From positions 1 through 64,000 of the forward strand of contig JACQWY010000060.1 of the NCBI GenBank assembly GCA_016209015.1: DNA of 64,000 bases, read 5' to 3'. Under the pieces are notes generated by a model, which did no database searches, was not told the DNA's origin, and saw only the letters and a list, made by a program, of their open reading frames with translations. How positions within the stretch are numbered: the first letter of the stretch is position 1; every line of letters starts with the position of its first letter. This document shows, piece by piece, positions 35,328-44,172 of the stretch. Made by a program: the position numbers and the translations under genes. This DNA comes from Gammaproteobacteria bacterium. Its GTDB lineage: Bacteria; Pseudomonadota; Gammaproteobacteria; Ga0077536.

Positions 35328-36551
35328 TCAGTCCGCGAGCCGGACCGCCCCGCACGCCGCGAGCGCGGCGATCCCGTCCGCCGAATATCCCGCTTCGGCG
35401 AGGATTTCCGCCGTGTGCTCGCCGAAGCGCGGGGCCGGCCGGCGGAGCATCGCCGGCGATTCGGAGTACCGGGTCGCCGGGCGCATCTCGAGGATCGCGC
35501 CTTCGCTCGGATGCGCCGTGTGCGCGAAGTACCCGGTCGCGACGAGGTGCGGATCACGGCTCAGCGACTCCAGCGTGTGCAGCGGCATCGCCGGGATGTC
35601 GGCCGCGGCCAGGAGCTCGAGCCACTCGGCGGTCGTGCGCGTCTTCAGGAGCGCTGCGACCTCGGCGTAGATCTCGTCGATGTAGCGCGTGCGCGTCGCG
35701 ATGTCCGCGTAGCGCGGGTCCGTCGTGCAGCGTTCGGGCTCGCCGATCATGGCGAAGAACGCGCGCCACTGCTTGTCGGAGTAGATCACCGTGCAGACAT
35801 GACCGTCCCGCGTCGGGAACGGCGTGCGATCGCGGGCGAGCAGCCGGGCGTAGCCGTAAGGTCCCGTAGGCGGCTCGAACGTCGCGCCGCCGAAATGCTC
35901 GCCGAGCACGAACGGCACCATGGTCTCGAACATCGGCACTTCGATGGCCTGACCGACGCCGGTCTTCTCGCGGCGATAGAGCGCCGCGCAGATCGCGTTC
36001 ACCGCGGCCATGCCGACGGTGCGATCGATCATCGCGACCGGGACGTAGCGCGGCGTGCCGTCGCCTACCGCGGCGACGAGCGAGGGCACGCCGATCGCGC
36101 CCTGGATCAAATCGTCGTAGGCCGGCTTCGCGGCATACGGCCCGTCCTGCGCGAAACCGAAGACGCCGACGTGGATGAGCCGCGGATTGAGTGTCGAGAG
36201 GACGTCCCAGGTCAGCCCGAGACGGGCGAGCGCCTGCGGCCGCACGTTGTAGACGAGCACGTCGGCACGCTCGACGAGCTTCAGCAGCGCGGCGTGCGCG
36301 TCGGGATGCTTGAGATCCATCACGACGCTGCGCTTGTTGCGGTTCACGTGCAGGAACGTCGGGCCCATGCCGGGATTCCGGCTCGCCCCGAGATGCCGCG
36401 TGGAATCGCCGGCCGGCGGCTCGATCTTCACGACGTCGGCGCCGAGGTCGGCGAGGAGCTGAGTCGCGAACGGGCCCATGAGCACGGTGGTGAGATCGAC
36501 GACACGCACGCCGTCGAGCGCGCCGGCGGCCGGCGCGTCGGATTCGATCAT
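35328..36551 (-). CDS. Class III CoA-transferase (CaiB/BaiF family)
   Basis: 407 aa. N-terminal VRVVDLTTVLMGPFATQLLADLGADVVKIEPP pattern of the family (seen in two adjacent blocks), then NPRLIHVGVFGFAQDGPYAAKPAYDD, where the Asp of the YDD pair is in the position of the catalytic aspartate that forms the aspartyl-CoA intermediate. The enzyme transfers CoA between carboxylic acids and fits the acyl-CoA catabolism elsewhere in the window. ATG at 36551. Substrate unknown. Confidence 0.9.
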   Translation of the reverse strand: MIESDAPAAGALDGVRVVDLTTVLMGPFATQLLADLGADVVKIEPPAGDSTRHLGASRNPGMGPTFLHVNRNKRSVVMDLKHPDAHAALLKLVERADVLVYNVRPQALARLGLTWDVLSTLNPRLIHVGVFGFAQDGPYAAKPAYDDLIQGAIGVPSLVAAVGDGTPRYVPVAMIDRTVGMAAVNAICAALYRREKTGVGQAIEVPMFETMVPFVLGEHFGGATFEPPTGPYGYARLLARDRTPFPTRDGHVCTVIYSDKQWRAFFAMIGEPERCTTDPRYADIATRTRYIDEIYAEVAALLKTRTTAEWLELLAAADIPAMPLHTLESLSRDPHLVATGYFAHTAHPSEGAILEMRPATRYSESPAMLRRPAPRFGEHTAEILAEAGYSADGIAALAACGAVRLAD

Positions 36552-36635
36552 GTGAGAGTCCTTTGCCCTGTCGGGAAGAAGCTTCGGGTGAGACGATCCT
36601 CGCCGCTGCGTCGCGTATCCCGCAAGCCGCCGCGC

Positions 36636-37319
36636 TCAGATGGCGTAGGTCGGTCCGCGCGGACTCGTCGGCGGCGTGCCGCCCTCGTGCGGGCCGCGGT
36701 GCGTGAGCCCGATGCGATCGAGATCGTCGATCGTGATGATACGGGTATACATCAGGTCGTCGGCGTGCGGACTGCGCCGCCAGCCGAGCTGCAGCTCGCC
36801 GATGTTGCGCTTCGCCATCTTGTAGAGGCGCTGGATCGTGTGCGCGGTGACGACCGGCCGGCCTTCGACGTAGTCGCGCATGCGCGCGACCGAGACGACC
36901 GTCGTGTTGTAACGCGGATCGTGGGTCGAGAACTCGAAGCGGCCTTCGCCCGCCGGGCTCTTGATGTCGCGTTCGGTGATGAGGACGTAGTGCGTCGCAG
37001 CGCCGCGATCGGGCAGTGCGCCGAGCTGCGCCTGTGCTTTCTCGATCATGTCGTCCGCGTTCCAGAGATGCGTACCGGGCAGCGTCTCGACTTCGAGCGG
37101 ACCGAGCGCCGGCGCACTGCGGACGGTGAGCCCGAGCTCCGCGGAGAGCGCCTGCGCGACTTCCTTCGCGGTGTCCTCCGGGAAATTCTCGAGCGGAACG
37201 AGGTAGACGTCGACGGCGCCGGGCGCCGTGCCGGCGGCACGTGCGCTCACGCCGGTGAGCGTGCCGAGCACGCTCAGGCACAACATGACGATCGGATAAG
37301 CCAGTGGGCGTTTGACCAT
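36636..37319 (-). CDS. Exported archaemetzincin-like protein without the zinc motif
   Basis: 227 aa with a signal peptide (MVKRPLAYPIVMLCLSVLG... ending SARAAG). The body has the archaemetzincin (M54) outline: VDVYLVPLENFP at the start, THYVLITERDI, then RLYKMAKRNIGELQLGW followed by DDLMYTRIITIDDLD. In active members the second region reads HExxHxxGxxHC; here the histidines and glutamate are replaced (RNIGELQLGW), so zinc proteolysis looks lost. Family assignment is by pattern and moderate. ATG at 37319; another in-frame ATG at 37352. Confidence 0.55.
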   Translation of the reverse strand: MVKRPLAYPIVMLCLSVLGTLTGVSARAAGTAPGAVDVYLVPLENFPEDTAKEVAQALSAELGLTVRSAPALGPLEVETLPGTHLWNADDMIEKAQAQLGALPDRGAATHYVLITERDIKSPAGEGRFEFSTHDPRYNTTVVSVARMRDYVEGRPVVTAHTIQRLYKMAKRNIGELQLGWRRSPHADDLMYTRIITIDDLDRIGLTHRGPHEGGTPPTSPRGPTYAI

Positions 37320-37508
37320 CGCTGCGATCTCCGTCGAAGGCTGTGACGTCATCGGGCGGGCGCGGGCAACGGTCGTACTGCGGTGCGCGGCCGGCCGGGG
37401 ATCGGACCGTACGCGGGGATGATGATCAATTCGATGCGGGGTGCGCAAGCCCCGCGTGCGCAGGCGGCGCGATGATGCGTAGCACCATCGTCGCCGTGCG
37501 CGCAGCGC

Positions 37509-38052
37509 TCACATGCCGAGCGCGGTGGTGAGCACATTCGCGACCGGGCTGCCGCCGGACGACTTCACGTAGTCGACGACGAGCGGCACGAAGCGGCCGA
37601 TCATTTCCGGCTTCAGGCCGAGCTTCGAAGGCCGGCGCGAGCGCCTGCGCGGCACCGGGCTTGTCGGCGAGGCCGCCGAGTCCGTTCGCCTTCAGCGCCT
37701 GCGATGCACCGTTCATGAGGCTGCCGCTGTCGAGACCCGCGGCAGCCGCGCCGGAGCTCGAGGCATTCGGCAGCGCGGGTTTCGTGTTCACGGCCGGCGC
37801 GGCCGCAAGGTATTTGCTCATGCCGGGCACGGCCTGTTTGATGAGCCCGAAGTTCTCGGCGGTCATCTGCGACTTCGCGTACTTGAAAATCGAGCCCGCG
37901 CCGCCGACGGCCTGCGGCTTCGTCACGCCGGTCCGGTTCATGAGCAGGCTCGTGAGATCGAGGGCCTGCGCGGCGTTCGCGAACGCCGCGGCCAGGACGA
38001 AGAGCGCGACTGCGATCCGGCGGGCGGGACGAGCGTGGAATGCAGTATTCAT
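37509..38052 (-). pseudogene. DUF2780 exported protein gene with a single frameshift
   Basis: The frame from the ATG at 38052 encodes a signal peptide and the DUF2780 pattern (LTSLLMNRTGVTKPQAVGGA, GSIFKYAKSQM, AVPGMSKYL) and then leaves frame near 37624-37627. Removing one base restores the rest of the family sequence, KLGLKPEMIGRFVPLVVDYV, and an ending ANVLTTALGM with TGA at 37509-37511. The whole interval is 544 bp, one base more than 181 codons, which fits a single inserted base. It may be a real mutation, a phase-variable site or a sequencing error. Confidence 0.8.
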
Positions 38053-38151
38053 GCGACACCTCGATTCACTGGCAGCGACGATCCCGGGCGCGCCCGCGCC
38101 CGGCCTTCGATTCCGACGATACGCGGCGCGACAGCGGCGCGGGCCGGGCGC

Positions 38152-39003
38152 TCAGATGTAGATGAAGTGACCGTCGCGGAGCGCCGTCTGTCCGTCCGCG
38201 GTCCGCATGCTGAAGCACACGCCCGCCGTGCCGCAGCGCGAGTATTCGAGCGTCAGCGCATTCGGCAGCTCGACGCGGCCCGCGAAGCGCGCGGTGATGC
38301 GCCGCACGCGCGTCGCATCGCCTTCGAGCACGCGCGAGACGAGCGCCGAAACCGCGAGCGCGAGCGTCGCCGTGCCGTGGAGCAGCGGATCGCCGATGCC
38401 GTTCGCAGTTGCCACCGCGCGATCGGTGTGGATGGGATTCCAGATCCGTGCGCACTCCGTGTAGACGTGCGCCATGTTCCGCGGCACGAGCAGATCGCAG
38501 CTCCGCGGCACGCCGGCCTTGGTGGCGAAGCCGGGCAGCGGCGCGAGCGGTTCCGTCCAGAGCGCCTCGCCCACGAGGGTCGCGCCGAGGAAGAGGTTGC
38601 CCTGCCAGGTCTGGCAGACGACGCGTCCCGCGCTGTCGCTCGTGTCGAAGCGCCAACCGAGATAGACGCCCGGCTTGCGCTGCTCGGCGCCGACGATCGT
38701 CGCCGTCGTCATGTACGTCTCGTCGGCCACGAGCGGCGCGACGAGGTGGAGATCGTGCGTGGCGTGGACGCTGCGCCGCATGTCGACGCCGTGCTCGGCC
38801 ATGCTCGCGACGAGCACCGGCCATTCGAGGCAGACGGGGAACACCGGATGAATCCCGAGCGGCTTGCCGTCGCGGTTGTCGAAGTAGGCGTCGCTGAGAT
38901 CGTCGATACCTGCGGCGTAAGCCATCACCCAGCGCGCATCGACGCGGTGCTCGACGGGGCCGGTGCGCTTGCCGACGAGGTCGGCGCTGGAGATCGAGGT
39001 CAT
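38152..39003 (-). CDS. MaoC-like double-hotdog hydratase
   Basis: 283 aa. The C-terminal hotdog carries the hydratase-2 type motif IWNPIHTDRAVA, with the catalytic Asp/His pair represented by N-PIH-D, and GDPLLHGTATLALAVSALVS after it. The N-terminal hotdog resembles FAS1-like dehydratase domains. Enzymes of this build hydrate enoyl-CoAs in degradation of fatty acids or steroid side chains. ATG at 39003. Single gene; it borders a lower-GC island on its upstream side. Confidence 0.82.
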   Translation of the reverse strand: MTSISSADLVGKRTGPVEHRVDARWVMAYAAGIDDLSDAYFDNRDGKPLGIHPVFPVCLEWPVLVASMAEHGVDMRRSVHATHDLHLVAPLVADETYMTTATIVGAEQRKPGVYLGWRFDTSDSAGRVVCQTWQGNLFLGATLVGEALWTEPLAPLPGFATKAGVPRSCDLLVPRNMAHVYTECARIWNPIHTDRAVATANGIGDPLLHGTATLALAVSALVSRVLEGDATRVRRITARFAGRVELPNALTLEYSRCGTAGVCFSMRTADGQTALRDGHFIYI

Positions 39004-39208
39004 GTGATCGTTCCCGGGTGGTCAGGGCCCAAGCTTGAGCCAGGCCGGGGACGACCGCAATCCTCGCTGCCCGCTCAGCGGCGCCTGCGGAGCAGGCCGG
39101 CGAGGCCGCAGGAGAAGCTATTGTGGTGCGACGACGCGTATTAGTGTCAATCCGACCGCTGCGAGTAAAGTCAGCCTAAGTCATTCTGAAGAGGCTGGGG
39201 AGGCGGCT

Positions 39209-39967
39209 ATGTACGAAATCGAGTCGGGCTCAATGTCGGAGGAATTCTTATCCTGCTGGACTGCGGCAGGGAACCACTTAAGCCGGCAAGTCGAAGGAGG
39301 CATCCAAAGTTGGCTCCGGGCGCATCCATACCCACCATTTCTCGAGCATCTGTCGTTTCGCTTAGGAAACCAGTTGTTCTTTGTTCGCATCGAGGACGTC
39401 GAGGGGAAGGTCATTGGTCCTGGGAGCTTAAGGGGGATAAAACTGGTCGCTAAAGAGACGAATGGACGTGCCTGTACTCTGCCGATGAAGAGGAATCTGA
39501 TTAATCAGAACTGGGCTGCAGACCGGCCCGGCTGGGGGCTACTGGATGCTGAGACCGGAGACCCGCTGAACCCGATCGATCTCGTTTCAGCTATGAACAT
39601 CGAGATGAGCACGTGGGAGGTCCAGGATATGGCCGTACAGGTAGTGCGCGACTATATCGGTGGGCAGGGATTCCAATTAATGTCATGGCAAGCAAATCCA
39701 GCGGTCGACCCTTCGATCTGGTTTCTTGGAAAGTCGAGGAACCCTGAATGGGTCATAGTGCGAACCGCGAAATATCCCGCGAACCGCGCTGAGAGGCCAG
39801 GAAACTGGAACGAGATCGCTCAAGCTTGCGCGCGACTTGGTACAGTTGGGCACTTCGCGTCTGTAGCAATCGTCAGCGCTGCGCAGCCTTTTCGTTCGAG
39901 AGTCGAAGCGCCACTCCCGCTATGGCGAGGCCACGGGATGCATGTGAACTTTTCAGGGCTGGAATGA
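39209..39967 (+). CDS. Unknown protein at the island start
   Basis: 252 aa, soluble, family not recognised. N-terminal region: YEIESGSMSEEFLSCW and SWLRAHPYPPFLEHLSFRLG; C-terminal region: DPSIWFLGKSRNPEWVIVRT. The middle includes VQVVRDYIGGQGFQLMSWQ, and the IWFLG...WVIVR strand pair with acidic surroundings vaguely suggests a nuclease-like fold, but I do not claim it. ATG at 39209 after GGGGAGG. Codon use is visibly less GC-biased than in the flanking genes, pointing to horizontal transfer. Confidence 0.65.
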   Translation: MYEIESGSMSEEFLSCWTAAGNHLSRQVEGGIQSWLRAHPYPPFLEHLSFRLGNQLFFVRIEDVEGKVIGPGSLRGIKLVAKETNGRACTLPMKRNLINQNWAADRPGWGLLDAETGDPLNPIDLVSAMNIEMSTWEVQDMAVQVVRDYIGGQGFQLMSWQANPAVDPSIWFLGKSRNPEWVIVRTAKYPANRAERPGNWNEIAQACARLGTVGHFASVAIVSAAQPFRSRVEAPLPLWRGHGMHVNFSGLE

Positions 39968-40059
39968 GTAACACTGCTCCTCTTCCCACGTGTGTTGGCG
40001 ATCAGATCGACATCCGGCTCTAGCCGGTCTCATGGCGGAATATGAAGTGTGGACTGCTG

Positions 40060-40100
40060 CCGGATTCACGGACACCGAGTTGAGGTGTCCGTGAATCCGG
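40060..40100. repeat. Perfect 17-bp inverted repeat with a 7-base loop
   Basis: The arm CCGGATTCACGGACACC (40060-40076) and its exact reverse complement (40084-40100) flank GAGTTGA. A partial repeat GGTGTCC follows at 40102-40108, directly before a transposase-like ATG. It may be two insertion-sequence ends left tail to tail, or a strong transcription barrier. Confidence 0.75.
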
Positions 40101-40109
40101 AGGTGTCCC

Positions 40110-40190
40110 ATGGCGAGAAGAATGTTTAGGCGCAAGTATAAGCTAGACGAGTTACGGTTAGTGGGCCAATTCTATGCCCTCATCCGGTGA
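40110..40190 (+). pseudogene. Remnant of an IS3-type transposase OrfA
   Basis: A 26-codon frame beginning MARRMFRRKYKLDELRLV and stopping soon after. It matches the usual N-terminus of IS3-family OrfA proteins (MARRxFTxEFKxEAVRLV) with changes, and is preceded by IS-end-like repeats. No further transposase sequence follows. Confidence 0.5.
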
Positions 40191-40212
40191 AAGAAGTAGC
40201 GGGAGCCTTTGA

Positions 40213-41262
40213 GTGAGTATCGAGTTCGGGAGTCTCCGTGTTGACCTCGGTATCTGTGGTCGTTGGACGGAGCAAGGCCAGTTCACGGTGACCATCGGTC
40301 CCGAGCCGCTGGCGGCATTGACTCGCCACGTCGAGGCTGGAAGTCGGGTGTACGAGCTTTTCGCGATCAAGCGGCCAGGTGACCTATGGAATTATCTGAC
40401 CGTTACGGCGGTGAGCCTGCCGAAGGATGTACAAGCTCGATTCGAAAAGGCGCTGAGCCGCATCGATAAGTCGCTCCGCAGTAGGCGGCGCAAGTATCCG
40501 CACAGGAATCGATTGCCCTATTTGCAATTCGACTCGCTTTTCTTCTATGGCGATCCGGACGAAGACGATACTGCCGATCGGAGATGGGACCGATATCGCC
40601 ATTCACCGCCAATGAAGGATTTCCTCCACAGTACATTCGAGAAGATTTCGGCTTTCCAACGTGAGGTCCCAGCGCGCGATGCGCTATTTGCCTACGAAGT
40701 CGAAGGGCTGCGTGCCTTTACGCACCTGTACGACGATGTGCCCAGAGAGAAATGGCTTGATCTATGTCGCAAGCACGCGCCTGGATGGCCCCCGCACACC
40801 GAGGCGTTTTACTCGAAGCTTCAAGAGCTACTTGCTGTCAGGGCTGTTCACTCGGTTCGTTATCGCGGCTGGGGTGACCATTACATTCATCGGATGATGT
40901 GCCTCGAGCAGCGACTGCGCGCCGACAAGGGCAACTTGCGACCGCGTTTCGCGATGTACTTATGTTCCCTCGGCGGACACAGTAACTCGCAACCCTGGGG
41001 TGCCGAACTATGGTACTTCGAAGAGGGGCTTGGGCCTGGCGAACTGTTCATTGAAGACCACTGCCTCGGCGCATCCGTGCGGGATCTCATTGCCATGGGA
41101 CGGGCGGAATGTAACTTCGTCCTGTCGAACACTGATCAAGGTGAAATCCCAGGGTATACCGTCGATGCGGGGGACGGGTACTTCCTCTATGAGAAGGCAG
41201 AGAAAATCAACGTCGCCGTTTTGCCGCAGCTGGTAGAAGAGCGAGTTCGTTGTCGTGGATGA
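40213..41262 (+). CDS. Unknown protein coupled to a sirtuin gene
   Basis: 349 aa, soluble, no family recognised. Distinct blocks are VTIGPEPLAALTRHVEAGSR, YLQFDSLFFYGDPDEDDTAD, WGDHYIHRMMCLEQRLR and CSLGGHSNSQPWGAELWYF. The GTG at 40213 follows GGGAG. The stop overlaps the start of the sirtuin gene by 8 bp, so the two are translated together and probably act together. Composition and codon use differ from the chromosomal background. Confidence 0.7.
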   Translation: MSIEFGSLRVDLGICGRWTEQGQFTVTIGPEPLAALTRHVEAGSRVYELFAIKRPGDLWNYLTVTAVSLPKDVQARFEKALSRIDKSLRSRRRKYPHRNRLPYLQFDSLFFYGDPDEDDTADRRWDRYRHSPPMKDFLHSTFEKISAFQREVPARDALFAYEVEGLRAFTHLYDDVPREKWLDLCRKHAPGWPPHTEAFYSKLQELLAVRAVHSVRYRGWGDHYIHRMMCLEQRLRADKGNLRPRFAMYLCSLGGHSNSQPWGAELWYFEEGLGPGELFIEDHCLGASVRDLIAMGRAECNFVLSNTDQGEIPGYTVDAGDGYFLYEKAEKINVAVLPQLVEERVRCRG

Positions 41263-42124
41263 CAGCTTTGACGGTGCGGTGCTCGCCGAAAGTTTCCGAA
41301 AGGCTGCGGAGCTGATTGCAAACTCCGAAGCGCTGGTCATCGCTGCGGGCGCCGGAATGATTGCAGATTCGGAGCGCCCCGGATTCTTAACCCCGCAAGA
41401 AATATGGAAGGCGTATTCCGAACGCCAAAGCTCGCGTCTGCAGTTTAGTGATATCGCAGGGCCTGCTGCGTTCGCCCGCGATCCTTACTTGGCATGGGGC
41501 GTTTACGGGCAGTGCTTGAACCTCTATCGCGAGGCTCAGCCACACGTGGAGTTCGCGCTGCTGAGGATGGTCGGCGCTCGTGCCAAGCATGGCACATTCG
41601 TCTACACCAGCAATGTGGACGGAGCCTTCCAGAAGGCGGGATTCGCGGGGAATCGGGTGGTGGAATGTCACGGGTCAATCCACTGTTTCCAATGTACGAG
41701 CAATTGCATAGATGGGATCTGGAGTGCTGACAAATTCTTTCCGGTGGTCGACGTCCAGCAATGCCGATTGATTTCCAAGGTTCCTCTATGTCCGAGATGC
41801 GGCGCGGTTGCTCGGCCGAACATTCTTATGCTCAATGACTGGGAATGGCGTTCCATCCTTCCCGAAATGCAAGAGGAGCGGCTCTACGACTGGGTGAACG
41901 AGATTGAGCGGCCGACGGTGATTGAGATAGGTGCCGATGACGCGATCCCGACCGTTCGCAATTTCGCTGAATCGCTCGATGGGCCGATAATCCGAATCAG
42001 CCCAGAAATCAGTGCGGACTACGATTCCAGCATTATCAAGGTTCAAGCTTCGGCACTTACCGGAATGCAGGGCATCAGCCGCGTCCTGCTCGAGGAGATT
42101 TGGGACGGAGAAATCGAAGTCTAG
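41255..42124 (+). CDS. Sirtuin (Sir2-family) NAD-dependent protein
   Basis: 289 aa. The NAD-binding GAGMIADSERPGF (about residues 30-42) corresponds to the usual GAGxSxxSGxPxFR with changes; TSNVDGAFQKAGF replaces TQNIDxLHxxAG; the catalytic histidine is in VVECHGSIHCFQC. Two Cys pairs (CFQC and CPRC) form the expected zinc site, and RPNILMLND follows. It is therefore deacylase-like rather than one of the zinc-free defence Sir2 domains, although several consensus positions are altered. GTG start at 41255, overlapping the upstream gene by 8 bp. Confidence 0.85.
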   Translation: MDDSFDGAVLAESFRKAAELIANSEALVIAAGAGMIADSERPGFLTPQEIWKAYSERQSSRLQFSDIAGPAAFARDPYLAWGVYGQCLNLYREAQPHVEFALLRMVGARAKHGTFVYTSNVDGAFQKAGFAGNRVVECHGSIHCFQCTSNCIDGIWSADKFFPVVDVQQCRLISKVPLCPRCGAVARPNILMLNDWEWRSILPEMQEERLYDWVNEIERPTVIEIGADDAIPTVRNFAESLDGPIIRISPEISADYDSSIIKVQASALTGMQGISRVLLEEIWDGEIEV

Positions 42125-42602
42125 GCCGGGGTGAGCAACGCGGGTCGATCTGAGCCCGGAAGTCCGACCGCGATCGTCGCCGATAAGTGAAAAGTCGCGA
42201 CTTCCCGCAAAAGGACGGTCTGGCCTGAATCGGCGCCCATTGCCGGCGCTTTTCGGATATAGCGGATGGTCCATCCGTCGCAGGCTATTTGCCCGCCACC
42301 GCTCTCTGCAGGTTTGCGCAGCGAACCGACCCGGAGTCGTAATTAGCCCAATCGAAGCTGCGGCCACCCGCGTCCATCCCTAAAGCGATCCGCTATCTGT
42401 CTCTTCCACTAGTAGATCACGCTTTTCTACATCTTGCATTTCGTCAGCACCTACCGGCGGATAGGCAGCGCGGCCGCTTCCGAATTGTGCCCTCGCTTCG
42501 CTCACTAACGCATGGAGGCGACCCAGATTACGCGAAAGATCGGAGAATCCGCCCTGAGTACCCCGAAACTGCTCTGCCGACGGCTAAGGATACGCGCTCA
42601 GA
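42125..42602. other. Intergenic region inside the island
   Basis: About 480 bp with no supported gene. Open frames on the minus strand lack ribosome sites and recognisable sequence. It may be decayed coding DNA. Confidence 0.4.
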
Positions 42603-43625
42603 ATGTCGCTGGTACCATCTAAAAAGAACGATCAGGTATTTCAGCTATCGTTAACGGAGCTCGCGTTTACGCTCGTTTTTCTGTTGCTGCTACTCGCCGG
42701 ACTAATGGTTCATCACGAAAAGCGAAGCGCAGATGGCGAGAGGAGGCGGGCTGAGCAGCAGAGGCAAGTAGCGTTAGCCGAGCAGGCGAAACTGCGCGAG
42801 GCCGTTCGAACATCGCAGGAGCTAAGTCGACTGCGCGACGATTCGGAGAAAGCGGTGGCAGAACTCAAGGCGCTGCTACCTCAGAGCGCCGTTAATCCAG
42901 ATGCAATTATCTCCGACTTGCGGAAGTGCAGCGCTAAAGATACCGAGATTCGCCGCCTTCAAGCAGCAGTCGCGGATCTGGAGGAGAAGCTCACTGCGCT
43001 CGTTGCGGTTGCGGCTTTGGTGAAGAAAGCGGGTGCGGACACAGCAAAGGCGACTGTCGGGCGAGAGGTTGCGACGGCGTTAGCTTTTAAGAAGGGATAC
43101 GAAGACGCGCGAAATGGCCCCATTCAGGGTGGTGAAGGATTCGACCGAGGAAAATCCTGCGGAGTGTCCGAGAATCGGCTGAGCGACCTTACAAAAGAAG
43201 CGCAGAATTTGAGAGGACAACTCACGAATATGATCAAACAAGCGGAGGGCACCAAAAACTCGAAGGGCTTTGGTTTGCCGCCGTGCTGGGTTGACGAATC
43301 GGGTAAAGTTCAGCGACTGCTGGATGTCGAAGTCACCGATGGTGGCTTAATCGTTCGCGCTGGATGGCCACCAGAACGTAACGGGGATTCAAAGGCTGTG
43401 CCTGGTGTTGAAGCGCTTACGTCAACTGATTCGGAAGAAACTATTGCGGCATTTCGCGGTGCAGCGGACTCCGTGTACGCGTGGAGCCGAGGGCAAGACC
43501 CCGAGTGTCGCCACTACGCATCTGTAACGGTCTCAGCCACTAAAGTTCAATCGGCCGTGACCGGCAAGAATGCGGTATACGATTACTTTTACCCGTATGG
43601 TCGGGAAGCGCTCGCGAAACCGTAA
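42603..43625 (+). CDS. Membrane-anchored coiled-coil protein of unknown function
   Basis: 340 aa. One membrane helix at residues about 16-37 (LTELAFTLVFLLLLLAGLMV), then a long coiled coil about 40-140 with many Glu, Arg, Lys and Ala, then a globular C-terminus with PPCWVDESGKVQRLLDVEV and ECRHYASVTVSATKVQSAV. The N-terminal plan recalls MotB/TolR/ZorB-type proteins, but no OmpA-like peptidoglycan-binding domain is visible and no MotA-like partner is adjacent. ATG at 42603 with AAGGA upstream. Last gene of the atypical-composition island. Confidence 0.7.
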   Translation: MSLVPSKKNDQVFQLSLTELAFTLVFLLLLLAGLMVHHEKRSADGERRRAEQQRQVALAEQAKLREAVRTSQELSRLRDDSEKAVAELKALLPQSAVNPDAIISDLRKCSAKDTEIRRLQAAVADLEEKLTALVAVAALVKKAGADTAKATVGREVATALAFKKGYEDARNGPIQGGEGFDRGKSCGVSENRLSDLTKEAQNLRGQLTNMIKQAEGTKNSKGFGLPPCWVDESGKVQRLLDVEVTDGGLIVRAGWPPERNGDSKAVPGVEALTSTDSEETIAAFRGAADSVYAWSRGQDPECRHYASVTVSATKVQSAVTGKNAVYDYFYPYGREALAKP

Positions 43626-44072
43626 TCATCGACCATTGGCGTACGGGACCATGAGTTCAGGTGTTTCGAGCTGCCGCTCCGACGCCTCGAACCAGAACGC
43701 CGGCAGCGCGCGGCCCGTCGCGACGAGCCATTTTCGGAAATCGTCCTTCGTCACGCATTCTTCGTGGAGCAGGCGGTAATCGGGATCGCGCTTGGCGGCG
43801 GCGATGGCGCGCAGGTGATCGAGTGCCGTCTCGCGGATCATGATCGGGGGCAGCGTGCGATGCGCGGCGTAGCCGACGAGCGGTTCGCCGCGCAAGGGTG
43901 TGGCGGCCGGCGTCCACTGCGGATCGACGCTCTGGAAGCGCAGGCCTTCGTCGAGCACGCCGCGCGCGAGCTCGCGGGCGACGAGCACGTCGTGAACGAG
44001 CCGTTCACGCGCCCAGTGCCGGACGAGCCCGGCGAAGCGGAAACGGGGAACTTCGCAATAGCTGTCGATCAT
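43626..44072 (-). CDS. Small protein of unknown function
   Basis: 148 aa, soluble, no recognised family. Ends adjacent to the stop of the convergent island gene, marking the island edge: codon use here is again strongly GC-biased. Visible blocks: FRFAGLVRHWARERLVHDVL, PPIMIRETALDHLRAI and DDFRKWLVATGRALPAFWF. Confidence 0.65.
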   Translation of the reverse strand: MIDSYCEVPRFRFAGLVRHWARERLVHDVLVARELARGVLDEGLRFQSVDPQWTPAATPLRGEPLVGYAAHRTLPPIMIRETALDHLRAIAAAKRDPDYRLLHEECVTKDDFRKWLVATGRALPAFWFEASERQLETPELMVPYANGR

Positions 44073-44172
44073 CCGTGGCCTCGCGTGGTGTAAGCCCGAA
44101 CGCTAGCGCGCCGTGACGGGCAGGTCCATGGGGAAGCGCCCCGGGATCGCGCCCGGGGCCTCTGTCCGGCGC

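Noticed and set aside
41255-42124. Thoeris, DSR or Sir2-Argonaute defence gene
   Set aside because: No SLOG, TIR, Argonaute or HerA partner is present and the sirtuin keeps zinc-binding cysteines, unlike the defence Sir2 domains I know. A defence role stays open but unnamed.
42603-43625. ZorB of a Zorya system
   Set aside because: No ZorA-like MotA homologue, no helicase or nuclease gene of the type, and no OmpA-like C-terminal domain.
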